Assembly (NCBI GenBank): GCA_026396835.1
Contig: JAPLWA010000005.1
Span: 71,435-122,483 of the forward strand
DNA: 51,049 bases
Source: Candidatus Falkowbacteria bacterium
GTDB taxonomy: Bacteria > Patescibacteriota > Patescibacteriia > Patescibacteriales > Patescibacteriaceae
Direction: 5' to 3'
Shown: piece by piece, positions 21,973 through 30,166 of the stretch
How positions within the stretch are numbered: the stretch's first letter is position 1
How the letters are laid out: the number at the start of each line of letters is the position of its first letter
The notes under the pieces: model-generated
The model's database searches: none
The model's input: the letters and a program-made list of their open reading frames with translations, nothing else
What the model was told of the DNA's origin: nothing
Position numbers and translations under genes: made by a program

Positions 21973-23262
21973 CTATTTATCAATCACGTTCCAAGCAAGT
22001 AGATTAGTAATAGCTTTTCTATTTAATAAAGATGATTCAATATGTCGGTGATAATAAAGTGATCCAATAGTTTCTAAAGCTTTAGGATCATGGGCATACT
22101 GCTTCTTTAAAGCAGTGACTTCTTTTTCTACTTCTTCGTCGCTCACAACAATATTTTCGATTTTAATTATGTTTCGCAAAATCAAGCTAGCCTTAACGCG
22201 CTCTTTAGCTTGTGGTAAAAATTCCTGCTTAAACATTTCCGGAGTTTTATTCAAGCCAGTCATATAGTCAGCAAATTTTCCGCCCTGAGCATTAACATTA
22301 TATTCTAATTCGCGTAGCATTATTTCACTTTCATTTTCTATTAAGACTTCGGGTAGCTCTGAAATTTCTGAATCATTAATAATTTTTTCCAGCATCTCTC
22401 TTTCAAATTTATTATCTAATTCATGTTCCTTTTCATGCTCCAAAGATTTTTTAATATTTTCTTTTAATTCAGTTTCACTTTTCAAACCAAAAGCATTTAA
22501 AAAATCATCGTTTAATTCTGGTAATTCACGAGCAAAAACATCTTTAATTTTTACTGTAAAATCAACTTCTTTGCCAGATAAATTTTTCAAATGATGATCA
22601 GCTGGATAATGAACTGAAAAAGATTTTTCATCGCCACTCTTAAGACCAATTAAGTTCTTATCAAAGCCTGGCACAAAATAATCTTTACCAATAACAACGA
22701 CAACGTCTTTGCCTTGGCCACCATCAACCGGGACTTTGTCTAATAACATATTAACGTCAATCACAACTTTGTCATTTTCTTCGGCAGCGCGTTCAACCAA
22801 AACTTCCTTAACGCGGCTTTCACGTAAATGATCAATTACTTTAGTAACTTCTTTTTCATCAACCACAACTTTTTCTTTACTTAACTTTAGTTCTTTGTAT
22901 TTGCCCAACTTAACCGATGGCAAAAGAGTTACTAGAGCCTTATATTCAAAGTCACTATTTGGCACTAACTTAGTAATTGTTATTTCTGGTTGACCAATCC
23001 AATCTTCACCAATATTTTCTTTAATAGCGGCGTCGATCGTCTTAGCCACAGCCATACGAGAAGCTTCCTCAGCAATCGCCATTTCACCAAGTCTGTCTTT
23101 AATTACATCATAAGGCGCTTTGCCAGGACGAAAACCCTCAATCTTATTATGTTCAGATAAATGAGTTGCGGCTTGTTTGGCAAAACGAGTCATCTCTTCA
23201 GTTGAAACACTAACTAAGAGTTCGACACGAGAAGCGGAAATGTTATTTTTAGTAACCTGCAT
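21973..23262 (-). CDS. tig: Trigger factor (ribosome-associated chaperone / peptidyl-prolyl isomerase)
   Basis: 429 residues in the usual order: N-terminal ribosome-binding domain with GFRPGKAPYDVIKDRLG (the family signature is GFRxGKxP), an FKBP-like PPIase domain (about 155-245: DKVVIDVNMLL...VVIGKDYFVPGFDKNLIGLKSGDEKSF), and a long helical C-terminal domain. It binds nascent chains at the exit tunnel. It starts 9 nt after hppA. Confidence 0.95.
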   Translation of the reverse strand: MQVTKNNISASRVELLVSVSTEEMTRFAKQAATHLSEHNKIEGFRPGKAPYDVIKDRLGEMAIAEEASRMAVAKTIDAAIKENIGEDWIGQPEITITKLVPNSDFEYKALVTLLPSVKLGKYKELKLSKEKVVVDEKEVTKVIDHLRESRVKEVLVERAAEENDKVVIDVNMLLDKVPVDGGQGKDVVVVIGKDYFVPGFDKNLIGLKSGDEKSFSVHYPADHHLKNLSGKEVDFTVKIKDVFARELPELNDDFLNAFGLKSETELKENIKKSLEHEKEHELDNKFEREMLEKIINDSEISELPEVLIENESEIMLRELEYNVNAQGGKFADYMTGLNKTPEMFKQEFLPQAKERVKASLILRNIIKIENIVVSDEEVEKEVTALKKQYAHDPKALETIGSLYYHRHIESSLLNRKAITNLLAWNVIDK

Positions 23263-23271
23263 GAAAATTAT

Positions 23272-25263
23272 TTAGATAAGTAAGGCAACAATTAACAAAG
23301 CGATAATGTTAATAATTTTGATCATTGGGTTAATAGCCGGACCAGCAGTGTCCTTATATGGATCACCAACCGTATCGCCTGTTACAGCGGCTTTATGAGC
23401 GTCTGAGCCCTTACCACCAAAGTGTCCGTTCTCAATATACTTCTTAGCATTGTCCCAGGCGCCACCACCTGAAGTCATGGAAATAGCTACGAAAACACCG
23501 GTAATAATTGAGCCCATTAATAAACCGCCCAAAGCTTCAACACCCAAACCAAAACCAACAATAATTGGAGCTAGAACTGGAATCAAAGCTGGAACAATCA
23601 TACGGCTAATAGCCGCTTTAGTAACAATATCAACTGTGCGTCCGTAATCTGGTTTTTCAGTACCCTTCATGATGCCTGGTTTTTCCTTAAACTGTTTGCG
23701 CACATCTTCAACGACGCTACCAGCGGCGCGACTAACTGCCTGCATTGATAGAGCAGCGAAATAATAAGGTAACATCGCACCAATAAACAAACCAGCAAGA
23801 ACTAGTGGGTTATTGATTTGGAAAGAAAAATTTGAACCAGCGCTGTGAGTAAAGTCAGCAAACAAAACTAAGGCAGCTAAAGCCGCACTACCAATGGCAT
23901 AACCCTTAGTAACAGCTTTAGTAGTATTTCCAACTGCATCTAGTGGATCGGTTACAGCTCTAACTTCGCTTGGTAGTTCAGCCATCTCAGCAATACCACC
24001 GGCGTTGTCGGTAATTGGTCCGTAAGCATCAATGGTAACAATAATTCCTGCCATTGATAACATAGCCATGGCAGCAATTGCGATACCAAATAAACCAGCT
24101 AATTGAAAAGCTCCTAAAATAGCAGCTACGATGACAATGATTGGCCAAACAGTTGCTTTCATGGAAATAGCTAAACCAGTAATAATGTTTGTACCATGAC
24201 CAGTAGTAGATGCTTCAGCAATTTCTTGAACTGGTTTATATTTTGTTGAAGTATAATATTCAGTAATCATGACCAACGCCGCAGTAACTAATAACCCAAT
24301 CAAAGCTGAAAGATAAATATTAGTAATACTATAAAGACCATTGCCAGACATAAGCCACTTTGTTACTGGATAAAAAATTATCGCAGCTAAAGCGCCAGCC
24401 GCAATCAAACCTTTATACAAGGCGGCCATAATATTTTTGCTCTTACCTAATTTAATAAAGAAGGTTCCAGCAATTGAAGTTAGAATTGAAATTCCACCTA
24501 AGACCAAAGGATAAAGTAAGGCGTTTTCAAAACCAGGGAAAAGAAGTTTACCTAAAATAATTGTGGCGATTAAAGTAACAACATAAGTTTCAAATAAGTC
24601 AGCGGCCATACCAGCGCAATCACCAACGTTGTCACCAACGTTGTCAGCAATAACAGCTGGATTGCGTGGATCATCTTCTGGAATACCAGCTTCTACTTTT
24701 CCAACTAAGTCAGCTCCAACGTCAGCGGCTTTAGTAAAGATTCCTCCACCCAAACGAGCGAAAACTGAAATCAATGAACCACCGAAACCTAGACCAATCA
24801 AAGCATGAACATCATGAGTTAAAAAATAAAAACCAGCTGTACCAAGTAAAGCCAAACCAACCACCAACATACCAGTGATACTTCCACCACGAGCGGCGAC
24901 GTTCAAAGCTTTAGCAATCCCATGACGGGCTGCTTCAGCAGTTCGAACATTGGCGCGTACAGAAATGTTCATACCAATATAACCAGTCACGGCTGATAAA
25001 ACAGCACCAACCATAAAAGCCAAAGCTGTCATCCAACCTAATGATGGAATCAAACCAATAATAACTGTAAGCACAATTGCTACTACAGCAACTGTCTTGT
25101 ATTGGCGATTAAGATAAGCTTTAGCACCTTCCTGGATCGCTGCCGCAATCTCTTTCATTTTTTCATTACCTTCTGGTAAACGTAAAATGTAACTGATGAA
25201 AACTAAGCCGTAGATAATGGCTAAGGCAGCGCTGCCTAGAATAAGGAAAATAATATTGTTCAT
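23272..25263 (-). CDS. hppA: Membrane-bound proton-pumping pyrophosphatase, K+-independent type
   Basis: 663 residues and about 16 membrane helices. The active-site signatures are intact: [49 protein letters not shown], and late [12 protein letters not shown]...[21 protein letters not shown]. The segment [14 protein letters not shown] has Lys and Thr at the two positions that separate K+-independent (K, T) from K+-dependent (A, G) enzymes, so the K+-independent H+ pump class is likely. It couples pyrophosphate hydrolysis to ion export, useful to a cell with limited energy metabolism. The start is preceded by AT-rich direct repeats and no ribosome site. Confidence 0.96.
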   Translation of the reverse strand: MNNIIFLILGSAALAIIYGLVFISYILRLPEGNEKMKEIAAAIQEGAKAYLNRQYKTVAVVAIVLTVIIGLIPSLGWMTALAFMVGAVLSAVTGYIGMNISVRANVRTAEAARHGIAKALNVAARGGSITGMLVVGLALLGTAGFYFLTHDVHALIGLGFGGSLISVFARLGGGIFTKAADVGADLVGKVEAGIPEDDPRNPAVIADNVGDNVGDCAGMAADLFETYVVTLIATIILGKLLFPGFENALLYPLVLGGISILTSIAGTFFIKLGKSKNIMAALYKGLIAAGALAAIIFYPVTKWLMSGNGLYSITNIYLSALIGLLVTAALVMITEYYTSTKYKPVQEIAEASTTGHGTNIITGLAISMKATVWPIIVIVAAILGAFQLAGLFGIAIAAMAMLSMAGIIVTIDAYGPITDNAGGIAEMAELPSEVRAVTDPLDAVGNTTKAVTKGYAIGSAALAALVLFADFTHSAGSNFSFQINNPLVLAGLFIGAMLPYYFAALSMQAVSRAAGSVVEDVRKQFKEKPGIMKGTEKPDYGRTVDIVTKAAISRMIVPALIPVLAPIIVGFGLGVEALGGLLMGSIITGVFVAISMTSGGGAWDNAKKYIENGHFGGKGSDAHKAAVTGDTVGDPYKDTAGPAINPMIKIINIIALLIVALLI

Positions 25264-25302
25264 ATAGATAAAAATTTCTAATTTTTAATTGATAATTTTT
25301 AA

Positions 25303-26592
25303 TTAAACAGCCTCTTCAACTGCTTCTTCTTCTGCAATCTCTGGTGCGACAACTTCTTCAACTTCTGTTTTTACTTCTTCTTCAACTGGGGTTGTTTCAT
25401 CAACTTCAGTTTTTTCTTCTGTTTTTTCAGCAGTAGTTCCGTCACCAGCAATATCAATATTCCAACCAGATAGGTGAGCGGCTAAACGAACGTTTTGTCC
25501 GTCCTTACCAATCGCCAAAGATAACTGATCATCCTTAACAGTAATATAGGCTTGATGCTGATCGACTACTAAACGAACTTGCTCTACTTTAGCTGGAGCT
25601 AGGGCATTAGCAATAAATGTTTCGGGATCTTCATTGTATTCAATTATATCAATTTTTTCTCCACCAAGTTCGCGAATAATTGTTTGAATACGAGAACCGC
25701 GTTGACCAACACAAGATCCAATTGGATCAATGTTGTCATTGCCAGCAGAAACGGCTACCTTAGAACGACTACCAGCTTCACGGGCGACAGATTTTATCTC
25801 TACTAAGCCATTAGAAATTTCTGGGATTTCCAAATAGAAAACTTTTTTCAAAATTTCTTCACTAGTACGTGACAAAACAATTTCTGGACCCTTTGGTGTG
25901 ATGTTAACTTCTTTAACATAAAACTTTAATCTTTCACCCGGAGTGTAACGTTCGGTTCTAACTTGTTCTTCTGGTGGAATAATACCAGTAGCTCGACCAA
26001 GGTCAACTAAAATCAAACGACCTTCGCGGCGTTGAACAAAGCCAGTAATAACTTCATGTTCTTTGTCTTTAAATTCGCTAAACACCATATCGCGTTCAGC
26101 TTCGCGCAAGCGTTGAATAATAACTTGCTTAGCAGTTTGCGCAGCCATACGACCATATTCTTCATGAGTTTCTAATTCGGTTTTTATTTCATCACCGAGT
26201 TTATGTTTTTTACTTAAAGCCTTAGCTTCTGAAATTTGCATTTCAGTTTTAGGATTAAAACGCTTCTTACCATCCTCTTCATTAAACTCAGGTTCAGCTT
26301 GAGCCACAACAGCTTCTTTGTTGTTTGTTTTACCAGCTTCGACCTCAGGTTCAACTACCTCGGCGTATGAAGCTAATTCTTCTTCAGGAATATCCTCAAC
26401 TACAGTCTTAATGTCAAAGACCCTGGTCTTATTGGTCTCTGGATCATACTCGACCTTAATATTTTGATTTTTTTCGCCGTAATCTTTTCGATAAGCGGCC
26501 GCCAAAGCAGATTCAATTGTGGTGATAACAGCTTCATAAGACAAGCCCTTTTCCTCACAAATCTGCTTTATAGCATTAGTTATTTCGCTCAT
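25303..26592 (-). CDS. nusA: Transcription termination/antitermination protein NusA
   Basis: 429 residues. N-terminal RNA-polymerase-binding domain (1-180), S1 domain (HEVITGFVQRREGRLILVDLGRATGIIPPEEQ, about 183-250), two KH domains (about 285-390, with DPIGSCVGQRGSRIQTIIRELGGEKIDIIEY and LSLAIGKDGQNVRLAAHLSGW), and a 35-residue Glu-rich tail. The N-domain carries an acidic insertion around 75-125 (VVEPEVEAGKTNNKEAVVAQ...) not seen in E. coli NusA. It pauses RNA polymerase and helps termination. It is first in a minus-strand run. Confidence 0.95.
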   Translation of the reverse strand: MSEITNAIKQICEEKGLSYEAVITTIESALAAAYRKDYGEKNQNIKVEYDPETNKTRVFDIKTVVEDIPEEELASYAEVVEPEVEAGKTNNKEAVVAQAEPEFNEEDGKKRFNPKTEMQISEAKALSKKHKLGDEIKTELETHEEYGRMAAQTAKQVIIQRLREAERDMVFSEFKDKEHEVITGFVQRREGRLILVDLGRATGIIPPEEQVRTERYTPGERLKFYVKEVNITPKGPEIVLSRTSEEILKKVFYLEIPEISNGLVEIKSVAREAGSRSKVAVSAGNDNIDPIGSCVGQRGSRIQTIIRELGGEKIDIIEYNEDPETFIANALAPAKVEQVRLVVDQHQAYITVKDDQLSLAIGKDGQNVRLAAHLSGWNIDIAGDGTTAEKTEEKTEVDETTPVEEEVKTEVEEVVAPEIAEEEAVEEAV

Positions 26593-26614
26593 ATTTCTTT
26601 TTTTCCATTAAAAT

Positions 26615-26640
26615 AAGCTAGTATCTAATAATACTAGCTT
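26615..26640. promoter_or_regulatory. Perfect hairpin just upstream of nusA
   Basis: AAGCTAGTAT (26615-26624), a 6-nt loop and ATACTAGCTT (26631-26640) form a perfect 10-bp stem. On the minus strand it is followed by ATTTTAATGG, so it would sit in the nusA leader about 23 nt before the ATG. It could attenuate nusA, but the U tract is short. Confidence 0.45.
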
Positions 26641-26712
26641 TAGTATCTTTATTGTAGCATGAATAGCTTTATAAATCAATATAGCCCCAATTTTAGCCTA
26701 TTTTTGACCATC

Positions 26713-26766
26713 TATTGACAAAAATCAATAAAAGTGATATATTACTATATTGATAAAATATCAATA
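26713..26766 (+). promoter_or_regulatory. Strong promoter with two matching operator-like palindromes
   Basis: TTGACA (26715-26720), 17 bp, extended -10 TGA-TATATT (26738-26743). Two copies of TATTGA-N6/7-TCAATA overlap it: one covers the -35 (26713-26730), the other the predicted start site (26748-26766, arms extended to TATTGATA/TATCAATA). Centres are about 35 bp apart. The arrangement fits a dimeric repressor. Confidence 0.7.
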
Positions 26767-26817
26767 ATTCTGAGAAAAAACAAAAAAATATTAAAATAAT
26801 AGAAGGAGCACATTGAA

Positions 26818-27378
26818 ATGAAGAATTTAATTCTGTTGGTTATGATGGTAATTGTTTTCAATTACATATCAGGTTGTGGTGCAGGCGATAGAGGAATGCT
26901 TGGCCAGGCAAAACTAAATGCCAAAGGCGAGGTTGTTAGCGGCGACGACTTTTACGTCGACGAATGGTATCACTTTAGGGTGATTAAAGCCACGGTGAAT
27001 AATTTTGAGCTTAACAACAAGGGTGAAAGCTCAAATACCACCATCAACGAAGGTGAAAAAACTAAACTGCAAGATTCCAGGGGTTGGTTACTAGGTTATG
27101 TAGTAAACAAAACAACCTGGGACCAGTCGGTTACGATATGGAATGAAGACAACATATGCGTTGCTTCATACTATTTGCAGGGAAAAGAAATTGCGGCTCA
27201 ATATCTAATGCCGACAGAAGAAGGCGAATACTATAGAGCATATTGGAATGGCAAAAGCCCACTTAAAGGCGATAGCCCAGATTGGACTTTTGAAGTTAAT
27301 GTCTTTAAAGATGTTAACATGACCATGAAAACCAATAGCGGCACCAAGCAAAACAGGTGCCTCTGGTATTTGTACTAA
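26818..27378 (+). CDS. Putative lipoprotein of unknown function
   Basis: 186 residues. The signal peptide MKNLILLVMMVIVFNYISGC has a lipobox-like ISGC, so Cys20 is probably lipidated and the protein anchored outside the cytoplasmic membrane. The mature part (DFYVDEWYHFRVIKATVNNFEL, WLLGYVVNKTTWDQSVTIWN, DWTFEVNVFKD) looks beta-rich, but I recognise no family. Ribosome site GAAGGAG upstream. It is a single-gene unit with a strong promoter, twin operator-like palindromes and its own terminator, so expression is probably conditional. Confidence 0.7.
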   Translation: MKNLILLVMMVIVFNYISGCGAGDRGMLGQAKLNAKGEVVSGDDFYVDEWYHFRVIKATVNNFELNNKGESSNTTINEGEKTKLQDSRGWLLGYVVNKTTWDQSVTIWNEDNICVASYYLQGKEIAAQYLMPTEEGEYYRAYWNGKSPLKGDSPDWTFEVNVFKDVNMTMKTNSGTKQNRCLWYLY

Positions 27379-27388
27379 ACACAAACTT

Positions 27389-27425
27389 AAAAGACGTTTT
27401 ACGAAATATGTAAAACGTCTTTTTT
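27389..27425. terminator. Bidirectional intrinsic terminator
   Basis: AAAAGACGTTTTAC (27389-27402) pairs with GTAAAACGTCTTTT (27410-27423) with T tracts on both sides. It ends the lipoprotein gene and the convergent pilin array. Confidence 0.9.
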
Positions 27426-27443
27426 CTTTTTATCAAAATATTT

Positions 27444-27884
27444 CTATGAACCGCCGTGCTGACTAGTACCATCAGGTAAACTTTGAAATACAAAATAAGT
27501 AATTGCATAAGAGGCTGCAATAATTATCAAACCAATAACTGCGGCACGCAAAGTATCTTTAGCTTTATTGATTTTTTCTTCATCACCATTCGCTGTCATC
27601 CAGTTGAAACCAGCCAAAATCATTAAGATTACAAAAATAACTCCTAGAATAGAAAGAAAGGCTTTAATAACAGCTGAAACAACGCCGCCTATTGTCATGC
27701 CCGCTGAATAACCGGCTCTTTCTTGCAGGGCTGAAGTATTATTATTTATATCTCCAATAACATTAGCCTGCAGTAAACCTGGTCCAGCCGATGGTGATGT
27801 GGCAGCTTGTGCAATATTTAATATGAATAACAAAGAAAAAACTAGTGTTACAAGATATTTAATTTTTAAAAATTTAAATTTCAT
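27444..27884 (-). CDS. VirB2/TrbC-like (T4SS_pilin type) small membrane protein, array member 6
   Basis: 146 residues from the ATG at 27882-27884 (MKFKFLKIKYLV); a longer frame would overlap the upstream gene. The signal peptide ends near NIAQA. A mature segment precedes two membrane helices flanking the array's conserved block AGFNWMTANGDEEKINKAK. The tail is FQSLPDGTSQHGGS. Gap to the upstream gene is 5 bp. It is the last of six tandem paralogues. Confidence 0.75.
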   Translation of the reverse strand: MKFKFLKIKYLVTLVFSLLFILNIAQAATSPSAGPGLLQANVIGDINNNTSALQERAGYSAGMTIGGVVSAVIKAFLSILGVIFVILMILAGFNWMTANGDEEKINKAKDTLRAAVIGLIIIAASYAITYFVFQSLPDGTSQHGGS

Positions 27885-27889
27885 ATTTT

Positions 27890-28276
27890 TTAAGAGACTA
27901 AATAGGTAGCGATAAAGTTCCAAATCGCAAAAGCGCCAGCCACAATTATTATGCCAATAATAGCTTGCCTTATTATAGTTTTAGCTTTAGTAACTTTCTC
28001 ATCATCACCGTTCGCCGTCATCCAGTTATAACCAGCCAGCAACATTAAAATAATAAAAATAGTTCCCATTAAACCTAAGACGCCATTAATAGCCGTTCCA
28101 ACCACATCAATTAAAGTCATTTCTGTTGCTGCTCCATAACCAGCGCCAACACCAACACCCTTTAAACGATTTAGCATCGGTGACGATGAAGCGGTAACAG
28201 TTCCGGTGGTTTGAGCAAAACTAATAAAAGGAAAGAGTAGTAGTGATGATATAACAATTAATTTTTTCCAAAACAT
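27890..28276 (-). CDS. VirB2/TrbC-like (T4SS_pilin type) small membrane protein, array member 5
   Basis: 128 residues. Signal peptide to about FAQT, a short linker, membrane helix (GVLGLMGTIFIILMLLAGYNW), MTANGDDEKVTKAK loop, second helix (AIIGIIIVAGAFAIWNFI). It lies 4 bp after member 4. Its loop is most like that of member 6, suggesting a recent duplication. Confidence 0.75.
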   Translation of the reverse strand: MFWKKLIVISSLLLFPFISFAQTTGTVTASSSPMLNRLKGVGVGAGYGAATEMTLIDVVGTAINGVLGLMGTIFIILMLLAGYNWMTANGDDEKVTKAKTIIRQAIIGIIIVAGAFAIWNFIATYLVS

Positions 28277-28280
28277 ATAT

Positions 28281-28847
28281 TTAGGATGTTGGTGTTATGG
28301 TCGTGGTTGTACCCCATAACTTACTAATAACAAAGACGCTGATAGCATAAGCGGCGACAACAATAATTAGACCAATTATTGCGGCGCGGATTATATCTTT
28401 AGCTTTATCAATTTTTTTCTCATCGCCCGCCGCTGTCATCCAGGTATAACCACCGTAAATCATTAAAATCATAAATAGAACACCGAGCAAAGACAAAAAT
28501 ATAGAGACAATATTACTAATACGCTGATCAAGTGTTACTTCGTTTGGGCTATAACCTGCACTAGTGGCCACGTTTTTTACTTTATCAAAACCAAAGCCTT
28601 TGTTATTGCTGCCAGTAGTTGTACCGCCAGGAGTAGATTTTGGGGCGCAACAGTAATAGTTTGTTTGATCACAACGTAACCATGGTCCAGGCAAAATTTC
28701 ATCTCCAGATGAGGGGCATTTAATAGGTGGGGTGGGAATATTTTCACACGACCCGGGACATGGTTGATCTGCGGCCGCCATAACGCTGGCCCCTGAAAAG
28801 AGGAGGATAAAAAAACTAATTACAAAAAGATAAAATATTTTCTTCAT
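28281..28847 (-). CDS. VirB2/TrbC-like (T4SS_pilin type) protein with cysteine-rich N-terminal extension, array member 4
   Basis: 188 residues from the ATG at 28845-28847 (MKKIFYLFVISFF), the longest of the six. After the signal peptide (to about MAAA) comes an insertion with six cysteines (PCPGSC, KC, RC, YCC) within about 45 residues, absent from the other five. A Gly/Thr linker, helix 1 (SLLGVLFMILMIYGGYTWM), TAAGDEKKIDKAKD loop and helix 2 follow. The cysteines probably form disulphides outside the cell, making it a candidate tip, cap or receptor-binding subunit; that role is inference. Confidence 0.75.
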   Translation of the reverse strand: MKKIFYLFVISFFILLFSGASVMAAADQPCPGSCENIPTPPIKCPSSGDEILPGPWLRCDQTNYYCCAPKSTPGGTTTGSNNKGFGFDKVKNVATSAGYSPNEVTLDQRISNIVSIFLSLLGVLFMILMIYGGYTWMTAAGDEKKIDKAKDIIRAAIIGLIIVVAAYAISVFVISKLWGTTTTITPTS

Positions 28848-28854
28848 ATAAATA

Positions 28855-29229
28855 TTAAGTACTAGGCGCGGTAACTGGACCTTGAATTGATTGCCCAACA
28901 AAATTAGTAATGGCGTAAGCTGAGGCTACAATAATTAGACCAATCACAGCAGCTAAAATAATTTGCTTAGCTAGTTCAATCTTTTTTTCATCGCCAGCGG
29001 CACTCATCCACAAAGCGCCGGCATACAAAGCTAAACAAAAAAAGATAATACCGACTAAAGAAATAATTTGACCAATAATTTGACCAGCAATAGCATCGGG
29101 ACTGTCTAAATTATTTTTTACCCCCGCCTTAGTAGCAGTTGTATCAAGTCCACCTAAGTCAACAGCGCTAACAAAATTAGGCACTACTAATACCGCTAAA
29201 AACAAAAATAAAAAAGCTAAACGTTTCAT
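28855..29229 (-). CDS. VirB2/TrbC-like (T4SS_pilin type) small membrane protein, array member 3
   Basis: 124 residues from the ATG at 29227-29229 (MKRLAFLFLF). Signal peptide to about VSA. Mature part DLGGLDTTATKAG..., helix 1, ALWMSAAGDEKKIELAKQ loop, helix 2 (VIGLIIVASAYAITNFV). 4 bp after member 2 and 7 bp before member 4. Confidence 0.76.
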   Translation of the reverse strand: MKRLAFLFLFLAVLVVPNFVSAVDLGGLDTTATKAGVKNNLDSPDAIAGQIIGQIISLVGIIFFCLALYAGALWMSAAGDEKKIELAKQIILAAVIGLIIVASAYAITNFVGQSIQGPVTAPST

Positions 29230-29233
29230 AGTA

Positions 29234-29584
29234 TTAGCCGATTGAAGTACCAATAAATGTGGTAATCGCGTAGGCTGACATAACAATTATCAAACCAATG
29301 ATAGCAGCAATTAATATTTTTTTTGCTTTAGCAACTGATTCTTCATTACCAGCCGATGTCATCCACATCAACCCTGCATAAACCACAAGTACAAAAAAGA
29401 TAGTCCCAGTAAAGCCCAATACCTTACCCAAAACACCACCAATAAGGGTTGGAATATCTACGCCGCTCGGTAGCTTGCCCTTAGCAGCACTCAGGCCGGT
29501 CTCTTCGGGAGTAATAGCAAAAACATTGGCGGCATTAAACAAGGCCCCAAGGAAAATACTAATTCGTAAAAATATTTTAAGCAT
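29234..29584 (-). CDS. VirB2/TrbC-like (T4SS_pilin type) small membrane protein, array member 2
   Basis: 116 residues from the ATG at 29582-29584 (MLKIFLRISIF). An upstream TTG at 29605 would add seven residues. Signal peptide to about VFA. GLSAAKGKLPSGVDIPTLIGG, helix 1, LMWMTSAGNEESVAKAKK loop, helix 2 (IIGLIIVMSAYAITTFI). It follows a GC-rich hairpin (29629-29648) that may limit read-through from member 1. Confidence 0.76.
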   Translation of the reverse strand: MLKIFLRISIFLGALFNAANVFAITPEETGLSAAKGKLPSGVDIPTLIGGVLGKVLGFTGTIFFVLVVYAGLMWMTSAGNEESVAKAKKILIAAIIGLIIVMSAYAITTFIGTSIG

Positions 29585-29628
29585 AAATCGTTTCTTTAAA
29601 GCCAAAACTATTTTAGCTCCAAAGAAAC

Positions 29629-29648
29629 GGGCCCGAAAATTCGGGCCC
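29629..29648 (-). terminator. Hairpin between pilin-array members 1 and 2 (terminator or attenuator)
   Basis: GGGCCCGAA (29629-29637) pairs with TTCGGGCCC (29640-29648). On the minus strand it is followed by GTTTCTTT, a short T-rich tract. It probably lets only part of the transcription continue into members 2-6. Confidence 0.6.
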
Positions 29649-29660
29649 AGGTAAATACAA

Positions 29661-30059
29661 CTAGTTATTAGTTGCTTGCATCAAACCATTGATTACGAAC
29701 TGTGCGATACCAAAGGCAGCCATAATAATGACTAAACCAATAACACCGGAGATAATCAATTTGCGCGCTTCTGCAACCTTATCTTCGTTACCAGCGGCGG
29801 TCATCCACTTAAATCCTCCCAAGAGAATAATAATGACGGCTACGATACCTAAGAAACCTAGAATGATACGGATAACTCTGGCGACGATGTCGCGAGGATC
29901 ACGTTGACCAAGACCGGTTTCGGCCTGGAAATCATTCGCGTTATAATTTTCGCCCCAAAGATTGAGGTTAGCTGCCTTAGCCGGTGACACTGAGAAGGCT
30001 AAAGCCGGAACCGCCAACAAATTAAGAGCTAAAATAAATGCCAACAAATTTTTCTTCAT
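29661..30059 (-). CDS. VirB2/TrbC-like (T4SS_pilin type) small membrane protein, array member 1 (probable major subunit)
   Basis: 132 residues. Signal peptide MKKNLLAFILALNLLAVPALA, then SVSPAKAANLNLWGENYNAND. Helix 1 (IILGFLGIVAVIIILLGGFKW), MTAAGNEDKVAEARKL loop, helix 2 (GVIGLVIIMAAFGIAQFVI). The two-helix hairpin with a short polar loop is that of VirB2/TrbC pilins. It has the best ribosome site of the array (GAGGGGGTGA), its own leader hairpin (30088-30106) and a hairpin after the stop, so it is likely made in excess of members 2-6. Confidence 0.8.
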   Translation of the reverse strand: MKKNLLAFILALNLLAVPALAFSVSPAKAANLNLWGENYNANDFQAETGLGQRDPRDIVARVIRIILGFLGIVAVIIILLGGFKWMTAAGNEDKVAEARKLIISGVIGLVIIMAAFGIAQFVINGLMQATNN

Positions 30060-30115
30060 ATGTCACCCCCTCTCTATTAAGAATAATATCTTTATCTTAT
30101 AAAGATGTTACTACT

Positions 30116-30145
30116 ATGATAACATATTTATAGAAACTAAGACAA
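30116..30145 (-). promoter_or_regulatory. Promoter of the six-gene pilin array
   Basis: On the minus strand TTGTCT (30140-30145), 18 bp, TATCAT (30116-30121). It gives a leader of about 50 nt with a perfect ATCTTTAT/ATAAAGAT hairpin (30088-30106) before the strong ribosome site. Confidence 0.5.
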
Positions 30146-30166
30146 GGTTTTTAAGCAAATCAATTT

